The translations under genes and the position numbers were made by a program. This document shows positions 10,801 to 20,524 of a DNA stretch of 64,000 bases, piece by piece; position 1 is the first letter of the stretch, and the number at the start of each line of letters is the position of its first letter. The notes under the pieces were generated by a model. That model did not search any database. It worked only from the letters and a program-made list of their open reading frames with translations, and was not told the DNA's origin. Source of the stretch: Heterotrichella gracilis (lineage: Eukaryota > Sar > Xanthophyceae > Tribonematales > Xanthonemataceae); NCBI GenBank assembly GCA_032358255.1, contig JAULBX010000003.1, forward strand, positions 310,001 through 374,000, written 5' to 3'.

Positions 10801-12403
10801 TGTCCGCTTCCGGGGCTGATGTGGTGCCCAACTATGTGTTCCAGGTAATGGCTCTTTATATAAACGCTCTGGGGGATAGTGCCCACGCCGTTGTAGCGTT
10901 CTTCTTAAAAAGAGTAGGTAGTTGTGTGCATTGTGGGAATGCAGCCAGATGAGCAGTTACAATCTGACATGAGTGGCGCCAAGCAGTTCCATCCTGTCAC
11001 TGTAAGGTCATTGTCTGACTTGCACAACGTAGTTCTGTGCTGGTCGCTTCTCTCGACCGCGCCACCCCCAACCTTGCCACCCAGCACCCACACGTGTTTC
11101 CGTCCCTCAACTGCTCTGCCATCCTCAACCACCACCATCCACTACCCACCCGCAGGCGGTGGGCGATGTCCCCGCCCCTTGCCATGGCAAGCACACCACC
11201 CGACACGTCAGCCCTAAACCCTACGTGTAACATAACCCTAATTCAAACCCTAAATGCAGGCTGTGGGCGACGTGTCTGCCTCTGGCCACGGCAAGCATAC
11301 CACCCGCCACGCCAGCCCTAAACCCTACGTATATAAAAAACCCTAACGCAAAACCCTAAATGCAGGCGGTGGGCGATGTGTCTGCCTCCGGCCACGGCAA
11401 GCACACCACCCGCCACGTCAGCCTGCTGGAGCTGCCAGGTGGCGGCCTGCTGGCAGACTCCCCAGGGTTCAACCAGCCCGACATAAACATCCCCCCTGCT
11501 GAGCTGGCGCAGCATTTCCCGGAGATCCAGCGGGTGCTGGAGGAGGAACGGTGGGTGGGGCACTCTATTTTGTGGGTGTGTCAGGGGGTGGCAAGCTGTT
11601 AGGGTGTCATGCTGTGATTGCCTGTACAAATACGCTTACCATTGACAGTCATGATGACAACATTGAAAAAACACTGCACGAGTTCTCTTGCACAAACTCT
11701 CAGGCTGAGCTCAGATGTGCCCGAAGAGAGGCTGTCCTCGTGAGTAAGCCACAACCGGTCGTCAAAGCCCAAACGGACATTACAATACAAACCCTAAGCT
11801 GATCCTAAAGCCTGGACACTGCAGGTGCACATTTTCTAACTGCCAGCATCTGGCGGAGCCCGGGTGCGCGGTGCGGGAGGCCGATTTTCATCGCTACCCA
11901 CTGTATGTGCAAATCCATGCCGAGCTAAGGGAGCTGGAGGATTTGGAGCGCAAGCGGGCCCTCAATAAAAAGGCCCGCGAGGGGAATTTGAAATTCAAGG
12001 CGGGCGCGGGGGGCCGGCCTGTGGCGGAGGCGCGGCTGGAGACAAAGAGTCACCGGCGGGTGTCCAGGAGATCGGTAGGTTTGGGAAGACCCTTAAGCCT
12101 AAAACCCGAACATAAACTCCAAGTGTGTCTGGAGGCGCGCCTGGAGACCAAGAGCCACTTGTGACACCCAGCACCTTTTAAAGGGCAGAACCCTGCAGGG
12201 GCTGTACCAATAGCTTGTAAGGCCTCCACTGGATGGTTCTGGCACCCTCTTGCATGGCGTGCTGGGCCCTGGCTGCACAGAGCATAGGGTTCAGGGTTGC
12301 ATGCTGGAGGGTTTTAGGGTTTGCGTCGTGTTTTGCGCAGGTGAAGCAGAAGGTGCGTGACCTGCTGGAGGAGCTGGAGGAGCAGCAAGGGGAGGACAGG
12401 TAG
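7830..12403 (+). CDS. RsgA, small-subunit ribosome biogenesis GTPase
   Basis: Eight exons in phase: 7830-8123, 8657-8749, 9052-9274, 9969-10192, 10500-10844, 11366-11550, 11825-12074, 12341-12403; 558 residues. The order of GTPase motifs is circularly permuted as in RsgA/YjeQ: NKAD (G4, residue 262), GPSGVGKSS (P-loop, 313), GKHTTR (G2, 404), DSPGF (G3, 424). An N-terminal OB-fold segment (residues 99-200) precedes them. A zinc knuckle follows with Cys456, Cys461, His463 and Cys469 (C-x4-C-x-H-x5-C). The family hydrolyses GTP during late 30S maturation. The Arg/Ser-rich, acid-poor N-terminus suggests organelle import, probably to the chloroplast (inference). An acidic Gly/Glu insert of about 60 residues separates the P-loop from G2. 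The C-terminus is a charged helix absent from bacterial forms. Confidence 0.94.
8911..8956. repeat. Dispersed repeat, right half (copy)
   Basis: GGACTGACCGCTAACTGGCT and CTGCTGGAACGCATGCAAG match the right half of the dispersed repeat. It lies in an RsgA intron just after a short GTGTGT microsatellite (8880-8895). Confidence 0.65.
9300..9495 (+). repeat. Two exon-edge copies in an RsgA intron
   Basis: The end of exon 9052-9274 (OB-fold strands) recurs at about 9315-9373 and 9420-9492, each retaining the AAGCAGAGCGTG-like and CATCGACTGGATGGAGG-like cores in degenerate form. CCCTAAA/CCCTAGA runs lie between copies. The copies have mutated donors and are probably not spliced. Confidence 0.75.
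9737..9835 (+). repeat. Near-complete 5' exon copy in RsgA
   Basis: This matches the first 94 bases of exon 9969-10192 with only a few changes. It has an intact CCGCAG acceptor, stays open in the same phase, and is followed by a GT (9831-9832) that would keep the frame. It could be a silent copy or an optional exon adding about 31 residues. Confidence 0.75.
10234..10305 (+). repeat. Copy of the RsgA G4 exon end
   Basis: This resembles the last 65 bases of exon 9969-10192, the region encoding the NKAD motif. It starts with GTGATCATTGACAAG and ends in a GTAGGAGGTG donor-like stretch. A TTTAGGG tract separates it from the real exon. Confidence 0.7.
11150..11320 (+). repeat. Two copies of the RsgA G2 exon start
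   Basis: The acceptor plus about 55 bases of exon 11366-11550 recur at 11150-11212 and 11255-11316, both with a GCAG acceptor and a GGCAAGCA-ACCACCCG core. Each is followed by CCCTAAACCCTA repeats. The period is about 106 bases. The third copy continues into the true exon. Confidence 0.85.
12128..12166 (+). repeat. Copy of the RsgA zinc-knuckle exon end
   Basis: This repeats the GGAGGCGCGGCTGGAGACAA-like stretch found near the end of exon 11825-12074. It lies in the last intron after a degenerate CCCTTAAGCC/CCCGAAC tract. Confidence 0.65.
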
Positions 12404-13405
12404 CCACAAGGGGGAGAGCACCAAGGGGAGGAAGCTCTCTACATAGATAGCCCTTAGGTGGGAACGGGGGCCGCGCCAGCCTGGTGCCTCCAGGGTAGCA
12501 AGCGGGGGGGCAGGCACGCGGTATCATACTGGAAACAAGGGGGAAACCGGTCCTTCCTGCCAGTTGGAGTCCAGGCAGCGGCCTCCTGTAGTCCTGTTGC
12601 TGCCAGTACCAGTTGAGCGTTTTGGGATCTGGCAGTCACTGTAGTGCTCCGCCTGGGCAGCATGGTTGTCGCATAGGCGCCTAGCTACATTGCATATGTG
12701 GACCACGTGTATGATGATCATCGGTGCTGGGATGGCAACTTCATTGTGGTTCTGGTAATTCCAGCATCCTGACGGTCAACAGATCAGAACTTGGCGTTCA
12801 TTTGTCAGCCAGTTTAAATGTATTTGCATGAACATGTACACATCCAGTGTTACATTCAGTGGCTCAGTGGTGTGGAACAAACTGTGAGGCAGCAGCCGCG
12901 CTGCGCTTGCAGCTTGAAGCAAAGAAGTGCCGCACATAACCTCAGAGGGTCTCAGGATTTTCTAGACTTCGGAGTCAAGACACCGTCAAAATTGTTCTCA
13001 TACTGGTAACTATGGAGACTGCCAAAACACACACAATGAGACGCGTCATATGACTCAAGAGCTTTCAGTAGCTGTCCTTGTCATGTAGTATTGTCACAGT
13101 ACATTGCATCAAACGCAGAGTTGCGGTAAACCCCTATGCCAGTGCCTCACATGCCCTCCACACGGCATGATAACCACCAAATGCTCGCAATTTTGGTCAA
13201 ACGGGCAGCAGTAAGACACACTTGCAGGTACAATTGAACGTGTTGAACGTGGCCTGGAGGCAAAGGCAGAAGACTCATGTCAGGCAGCCTGAGAAGAGCA
13301 ATTACTTCATCGCCATGCACAGTTTCCCATTGGCAGCAGACATCCAGTCTGAGACTGTGCGCCACCGACTGCCCCCAACTGCCCATGCTGGTGGTGCTAT
13401 TGGCA
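12404..13405. other. Convergent 3' spacer, RsgA / HMG-like gene
   Basis: About 1 kb between two convergent genes, expected to contain both 3' UTRs. Short frames exist on both strands but none is bounded by convincing splice sites or shows a recognisable protein. I see no repeat of note. Confidence 0.45.
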
Positions 13406-15463
13406 TCACTCCTCTGCGTGGTGCTTCTTTTTCTTCTTCTTCTTTTTCTCCCCCGCCTCCCCTTCCACCGCAGCCGCCACCTCCTCGTGTTTCTTCTTTT
13501 TCTCCCCTGCCTCCTCTTCGTGCTTCTTCTTCTTCTCCCCTGCAGCAGGCATCGCCTCCTCCTCTGCGTGCTTCTTTTTCTTCTTCTTCTCCCCTGCACA
13601 CACCATCGCAGCACACACGTCAGAAGCTTGAAAGAGCCAACGCCATTGCATGCGCAGCTGCGTGCAAACATGGGCCTGGGTAGGGATGACGGTGAAGAAC
13701 AGGTATGCCCACAATAAATGCGCAATGCATGGATTACTTCGGCACTTTCACTGCTGAATGGCGCAAGCCTTGATGTGCTTCTCGCACATTCCAATTAACC
13801 TAAGGCAGGTTGCTAGATAGCCCACGAGCACTCCAAGGTAATCTATTCATCTGCCTATACCCCATGTGCAGTATGCAAATGCATGCACCAAGTACGCATC
13901 ATACGCCAATGCATGCGCACAGTCATACGAGCGCTATGCTCAATGATGACATGCATGCGTGGCATTGGAAGCACCTCACAAACTCTTCACCCTGAGCTCC
14001 ATGCATTCCAACTCACCCGGCCACATACCCCAACTGCCTCACAAAGTCACTGACTAAAGATCAAATTTAAGGGCAGGATTAGTGGAATCCTGAACCATGA
14101 AGCCGCAGCAGTGATGCACCACCTCTACGGCCTATCCCCACCTGTCGCAGGCGCCTCCTCCTCCCCTTTGCGCTTCTTCTTCTTTTCCTCCTTGTCCCCA
14201 CCCGCCACCGCCGCTGCCGGCGCAGGCGACTTGGGTGCCGCAGCGGGCGCGGTCACCGGCCCCACCCCATTTGCATCCTCCGTCTTCTCGGCTTTCACCA
14301 CATGGGGTTTGGGTGCCTCCAGCCCCCGGGCCGAGCACCACTCCCCTTTCTGCTCCTCGTTCATTGAATTGAACCCCTTGGCAGCGTCCCGCATCACCTG
14401 CGAGTGGGTGGGTAAGGGTTTTGGGGGTAGCGCAAAGAACTGTTTACGCAGTTGGACCAGTCGTGGTGCAGTGCTGGAGCAACCTGTTCAGGTTGAAGGG
14501 TTTTAAAAAAGCAAGAGGGATTTCACAGGTTACCCATGCACATTTGCCCTTTCCCCCCCCACACTGAGGGTGCTCATAGGCTAACGTCTACGGTTTCCAT
14601 CGCGTACCTCATTGATCACGTCCCTGGAGATCTTGTAGGCTGGATCCTTAGCCCTGGCCGCCTCCTGGTGCGCCGCCAGCGCCTCCTTGAAAAACACGTT
14701 CCAGGCGGAGGCGGGGCGGGGCTTGCGGTCGCTGCCGTCCTTGTTCTTCTTCACCTTGCCCTTGCCCCTACCCCCCTTGCCGGTGGGGGCCTCCGCTGCC
14801 TGCCGCACTTGTTGGAGCGTGGCCAGCAGCTGCTGCGCCTGCAAGGAAACAAGTCAGCATTCACATATGTATTCAAATCACCCATGAGTGCGTGTATGTG
14901 CATACCCAGCCCTTTTCAAGCCAGCTGCTGGGGATGCCTCACCCAAACTGCTGGTCTGGTAGTGTTTCCATTGTGGCAAGTACAATACCAGGTGCGTCCA
15001 TGTCACAGGAAATTGCACCAGGTTGTCATGGAAGGTGCCCTGACGGCGTAGATGTTGAGTTGGGTTCGGCATGTAGGTTATCATCCGACAGCTGTGGCAA
15101 TAACAGAGTGCCTTCTCCCTATGCAAGTGCCATGCGGGTGCAGCAGTTGCACGTGTGGCAGGTGTTTACCTGGCCTTGCCGCAGCTCCCCAGTTGTGTTG
15201 TAGTGCACCACCTGCTCCGCCATGTTGTTCAGGAACCAGGCGCAGTTGCCCAGCACGTACGCCAGAAACTCCCCTTCCGACACCTTGGCAGTGTCCGACC
15301 CACTTGGCCCTGCCGCTGCGGCCTCGCTGACTGTATTTTGTTGGGGTTGGGCCGCTGGGACTGCTGCATTGGGCTGGCTGCTCTCCTTGCTCTTCTTCTT
15401 TTCGGCCTTTTCTGTGGGAGGTCCTGCAGCCACTGCTGTGGCTGTTGCTGGTGACTTGGGCAT
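13406..15463 (-). CDS. HMG-box-like protein with Lys/Glu repeat tail
   Basis: Four exons in phase: 15170-15463, 14608-14838, 14142-14397, 13406-13593; 322 residues. Residues about 137-205 (RKPRPASAWNVFFKEAL ... KISRDVINEVMRDAAKGF ... EEQKGEW) look like an HMG-box or YABBY-type box: a Lys/Pro-rich entry, an aromatic in helix 1, and helices ending in a Glu/Lys/Trp segment. The N-terminal 100 residues hold a predicted helical module (FLAYVLGNCAWFLNNMAEQ) that I do not recognise. The tail repeats a GEKKKKHEEE-type unit about four times, encoded by a TTC/CTC-rich microsatellite. Such proteins bind DNA or chromatin in the nucleus. The assignment rests on the box, so the precise family is uncertain. 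Confidence 0.75.
13418..13593 (-). repeat. In-frame Lys/Glu coding repeat
   Basis: A pyrimidine-rich tract of TTC and CTC triplets on the plus strand encodes about four diverged KKKKHEEE-type units at the C-terminus of the HMG-like protein. Copy number probably varies between strains (inference). Confidence 0.8.
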
Positions 15464-17212
15464 GGTGGGATGTGGTCAGTGGTGTTCCTGCGATGGAGAG
15501 GAAAGGGTCAGGGAGGGGATTTGGACTGGAGGAGCTGGTGGTGTGCTGGCAGTTTGAACCCAGTTTGAACCCAGCTGTCCATTAGGATGTTGGCTTGTGT
15601 GCAGGATGGCAGGTGCTACACAGTGACCTGTCCTGAGATAGAGATGAAGGAACGTCCTTTGGAAGGTTGGTCAGCTCTGCACAGGTTGACGAGCTAGCAG
15701 CAGTGACAGCATCCACATGGTTACTAGGAAGATGCTTGACGAGGCAAGGAAGCGACTTCGCAACAGTTCTGGTGCATACCCAGACAAGCACCAAAATCCA
15801 CTTCGCAGTTATGGAGGAAGTTTATTTCAGACGTCAATAAGCCTAGTAGAGAGCACGGTCCCTACCCCAACAGAATGGCACACTTCCGAAACACGTTGGG
15901 GATCTGATACCTGAGCGAGGTAACGGCTACAAATCGGTATCAAGTATGACAAGCACTTTCGTCTCTTTTAAGGAGTACAGCAGCGCGCAAACTGTTAGAC
16001 TGTGAGTCAAAAATCGGCCCACAATCTCGTTTACACATGGAAACCCAGTGCAGACGCTGTATTCCCAAGGATTACGACAAACAGCCAAGGCTACAGGCGA
16101 ATAACCCACGGAAGCTTCTGGACTAACCCTTCGGCAGCCACACCGCTTGCCTTGCCCAAACAACCTTGCCTAAACGATAGGGTTCCGCCAAGCTTGGATG
16201 CATGCATCGTACCCCTCCAACGGTCAACAGCGGCTCAGTTCCGACTTGCTCCAACGATGGCCACCCAGTGCGAATGCAAAGCAACAGGTATGGGCGTAGG
16301 AAGTGTCCTTGCAACTGGTGCTTCCCTTCGTAATAGGGTTTGGTGTCGCCCAACTGACAGAAATGGAAAAGAAACCGAATTACGCAAAATAAGCTAGAAT
16401 AATTAAATGGTACATGCAGGTTAAATGTGGATTTTACAGCCTTCACAAACTCCTTGTCAGCTGTTGGCTTGTTTCTCCACTCACAAAAAGACTATCAGAT
16501 AAGATACAGAAGTTTTGTGACACAAAAAACACGAGTTACTGTTCAAACGCCTGCCTGTGGCTTTCCACCTTGTCAGAGACACCCAGTGGGAGAGCACAGC
16601 GCCGCCTTACGCCAGGCGATCAAGAACACACTGGAGGGTGGAACCTCCTTGCGGTCATCGTTAGCAACCCACCCACGACACTCCCCTATGCAAATACAAG
16701 CATATGCACCACCTAGCGGCAATTGAAAACACCCACACGTCCTGCCACCAGCCCTAGTCCTTGAAGGGACACCCACACACAAAAACTTTTAACACCCAGC
16801 AGTTTTTGGAAACACATTTAGTGCTTGATGTGGCCAAAAATTACACAGCATTTAAACATGCAAGCATCCCTCTCATAGGTTATATATGAGTCATAACAAA
16901 GCCAGGCATCCGGATCATAGGGCTTGCTGCTAGCAAACCTGACGGGATGTAAATCCGAAAAAAGCTTGCTGCTAGCACTGATAACCGGCAATGCTTGAGC
17001 AATACCACTTGAATTTCATGCAACTGGTGTGCTACCCACATGCATACTTTAATCACTGTCATGACTGTGTGAACTAACATTCATAGCCAACATCCGTACA
17101 GTGCATGGATTGATCGCTGTCTTGACCGTGTCAGAATTGATAGCCCACATCCACAGTGCACACATCCTTTTCCACCAAAACCTGCCCTGGCCGCAAACAC
17201 ACAAACACGCTG
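15464..17212. other. Spacer between HMG-like and BNR genes
   Basis: It holds the promoter of the HMG-like gene and the 3' flank of the BNR gene. Open frames up to 131 codons occur (for example 16002-16397 plus) but none is recognisable or conserved-looking. At 17050-17165 a unit of about 65 bases (core CTGTC-TGAC-GTGT) is imperfectly duplicated, and GCTTGCTGCTAGCA occurs twice near 16920 and 16965. Confidence 0.4.
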
Positions 17213-19229
17213 CTAATGCTGCACAGACGATGGGCTCTGCCCCGGCACCGCCATGCATTTTATGCCCACCGGGGTGCTTCCCACATGCGCCCACGTGGCC
17301 CTCTCGCCATCCCTTGACACAAGCAAATGCCCCTCCTGAGTGGCAATAACAGCGCCCCCTTGGAAGAACCCTGGCACTGGGGTCAGCTCCCCCCTCAGGT
17401 GTGATGTGCCATTGGCGAAGATCAAATCTGTGATTTCCCGCCAAGCCTCGCCGCCATCCCCAGAGTGGTAAACGTGCACCCCCACCGATGGCGGCCTGTC
17501 CCCTGCCGTCACCAGGATTTCCCCCTTGCGGTGGGGATTCAGGCACATCCCCACGGTGTAGCGGGCGATCGCCATCCCCTTCATCTTGCGCTCCCAGCTC
17601 CCCCCTGCGTCCCTATGGGCATATGGAATGCATGGCAGATCAGTGCTTGCTGTGTTGCTGCAAAGAACTTGCGTGCGCACTAAAGACGGCTTGCTAATAG
17701 CAAAGTGTGTATCCGCAGTTGTCTATCTCATGTCATTATTTAAGAAGGTATGCATAAGGCAAGGGCCAGGTATTATAAGGTGGGCCAGGTATTAGGGTAT
17801 AGACCATATCACCTCCCGACAGCATGGTTCACTAGCATAATCTCGGGCCCAACAATGTATGACAACTCTCTTGACAACAATAAGCGGCATGGATACAATG
17901 CATGGCATGGATACAATGCAATATGTATTTTATTATAGATATAAATACATTTTAAACTAACTGGTGCAGGTGTAATCCCTGGGGTCATGCCCTCTTTTCC
18001 TCCTCACACCTTGATACATACACGCCCCCTGGGATGCCCGGCGCCCCCCCCGAAACCACATAGATGCATGCGGGATCCCAGGGTGCCACCCTTGCACTGT
18101 GCACGTCTGGGCACACACCCTTGTTGCGCTCCTTCCAGCTTTTGCCACCATCCGCAGACACAGCCACACCACCCACCTCGATTCCTGCCACAATCAAGCT
18201 GCGGGTGTCTGCAAAATGAAGGGGAAAGGGGGAGTATTGCTGCCGGTGGGTGGGTGACAAGTGAAATGGCACGGGGATATGTGATCTGCACAGCTGTTTT
18301 TGGGTTGTTTCATACACATTGTATCCATGCCGCTTATTGTTGTCAAGAATTGCGGCATACGTTTCGCCAAGAATTGCCACACACACGACTTGCCAGGGGA
18401 AGCCAACCAAGCAGATGGGAAATGCACCAAGACCCTGATATCCTAATTCCACGGGAGCCCCACCTGAATCCCCTTCTGCGCCCGCTTCTATGCTGAGCAC
18501 GTGCGGTACTCGAGGGGACACGGGGAAATACCAGGAGCTGCGGGTGGGCAGGTCCTGGAACCCCTGCGCACCCTTCCATGTAGCCCCCTTGTCGGTGGAC
18601 AGGAGCACATCTGCTGGCTCGCACCCCACCGCGTATAGGGGGGTCGCGCTTGCGCCTGCACAGAGGCGGGGATGGGGGTGGGTGGGTGGAGTGCAAGGAG
18701 TGAGCAGGGTGTTGCCTAGGGTTTAGGGTTTTGGATGGAGGGTATAGAGGGTCGACAATCACATGTCGAGAGCGGCATCAGCACACGTAAAACATTGATG
18801 TCCACTTCAGATGGGTTGTAATTTTATGCTGTTATGCAGTGGTGGGTGGTTGAGTAGCTTACCCGGCAGGATGGCGCACGAGCGGGCATCGCCATGCCAC
18901 ACCTGGCGCGCATTGGCCTTCCCATGCTGTGCGACCTCGGCCCAGTCGACCTCTGCTCCACTTGACGCAACCACATCGTCACCTCCACCCCCACCACTCG
19001 CACAGGTGATCACATGCAGCCCCGGCTGCTGCTGCGAAAAGGACTCCTCCGAATAGCTCTGGTAGGCGTGGAGGGGCGAGTAGCGGGGGCAAGCTGCAAG
19101 TATCGTGTTTCCCTTGGAGGCCAGGTGATTGATGAAGTTATTGGGGAGGGCCAGGAGCCTGGACAAGCCCGTTTCGAGGTGGAACGTGTAGACTCCGGAA
19201 GTGGTACCAGCCAATAGGGTGGAGCCCAT
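17213..19229 (-). CDS. Asp-box/BNR beta-propeller protein
   Basis: Four exons in phase: 18863-19229, 18464-18655, 18010-18208, 17213-17612; 385 residues. At least five Asp-box motifs are visible (STDKGATW, SADGGKSW, SRDAGGSW, SGDGGEAW, SRDGERATW), each at a beta-hairpin turn. They alternate with blade-like strands such as TLLAGTTSGVYTF and SLIVAGIEVGGVAVS. This is the signature of sialidase/sortilin-type BNR propellers and of the plant and bacterial YCF48-like group. No signal peptide, transmembrane helix or catalytic sialidase residues were seen, so a soluble scaffold is more likely than an enzyme. The start codon has a good GCCATGG context; an open frame upstream lacks an ATG. A perfect inverted repeat lies in the two introns around exon 18010-18208. 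Confidence 0.8.
17871..17900. repeat. Left arm of a 30-base inverted repeat
   Basis: This is the exact reverse complement of 18317-18346. It lies in the intron downstream, in gene sense, of exon 18010-18208 of the BNR gene. Part of it (GGCATGGATACAATGCA) recurs at once at 17904-17920. Confidence 0.95.
18317..18346. repeat. Right arm of a 30-base inverted repeat
   Basis: This pairs perfectly with 17871-17900. It lies in the intron upstream, in gene sense, of the same exon. No homology extends beyond the 30 bases on either side. Confidence 0.95.
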
Positions 19230-20524
19230 GGCTTTGACGTAGAAAAACACGGGCCTGTAGCGGATGCCTTGGAGGCGTGGGTTGTGATATTGGATAGTTC
19301 TACTCTCTTTTATCGGTACAATGTTATTGAGGAAGGGTACGTTTAGCGACGGATGTGGGAGTAAAGTCAAGGCTCAACCTTCCGAAACATGCGTGCATAT
19401 GGCATGCCACAGATGTGAACGCACACACGGGGCAAACGATGAGCACAAGTCATACCAACTTGTTAGAAGGGGCAATATAGCGTCTGCGGCAACTTATACC
19501 GGCAGGGAGGTCAACTACTGATGGTACCACCCCATGTACAATAGAGTCACAGTTATGTAAGCCCTTACTGTCAACGCCACCTGTTCACTGACATAATCCT
19601 GTCCGTGATGCCTAAACACGGTCCGTGATGCCCACAAACACAGCAGCTGGGTTTTCCTGCGATATGAAGCATATAGACGAGTCGATCGACCAGAAAGAAC
19701 ACGTTTCCCGCCAAAGCTGTAGTTTTCCTCCCCGCCACTTGCAACGCTTCGAAGCTGTGATGACCCAGTACGTAAGGGCAAATGCCTTTATTGTGCTTGC
19801 CTGAACACGGTGCCACACAATAATCAAGGGGTGACAGCCCAAGTGCAGATAGTGCACTGCATACAACGCTTATCGTTGGCCCTTGTTTTTGCATGCATGC
19901 ATTGGGAAGCACTTAACCCTGCCCACATATACAACGCGCCCACTGGGACTTTGAGCTATAGAACAGGCTTGTAGCGCTTCACGACAAGGTTGACTCTGCG
20001 GTTCAAGGCACTGGATCGCGTGAGAAGGCGTAGTGGACAGCATCGCCCTAGCATCCCCATTACTAAGCAGGGGATCTAGAGGCCTGCAAAGGAGCAGGGC
20101 ACAGATGCACTCCCACCACCCGCTGTAAGTTTCCTCTTACCCCATTCAAGTGGACTTTAGCGCTGCTCTGCAATACCACACACCTTGGAAATGTGTCCCT
20201 TGCTTCTGGTTAGTTTGGTGAGTGCGTGACGCTCCAGCAAACCTCTAGGTTGTCAAGGGGCACCGGCTCAACAGAGGGCAGCGGTTCGACTCGGGCTGCA
20301 CACGTCGCCGTCTTGTCGTTGACGTGTGTATGCGCATTCGCCCACTTAGCAATCGCTTGGGTAGAGGCACGAAATGTTGCACACATGCATGCCAGCTGGG
20401 ATGCAGTCAAGGGGGGTCACCACCTAGTCAGTCAACGACACACACCGTCTGGGACTGGTATTTTCAACCTAAAACCAAATTCTGAGCCATTTTTTTTGTT
20501 TTTTTCCACAGATTATGCAAGCTC
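19230..20524. other. Divergent spacer, BNR gene / hydrolase
   Basis: It contains both promoters and the 5' leader of the hydrolase. A strong polypyrimidine acceptor (TTTTTTTCCACAG) ends at 20511, so the hydrolase probably has an upstream non-coding or coding exon that I could not identify. A plus frame at 20226-20400 has a hydrophobic stretch (VAVLSLTCVCAFAHLAIAW) but no splice connection in phase. Confidence 0.4.

Noticed and set aside
20265-20300. Second B-box-like stretch CGGTTCGACTCG
   Set aside because: No cloverleaf could be drawn around it, and the flanks do not give acceptor or anticodon stems.
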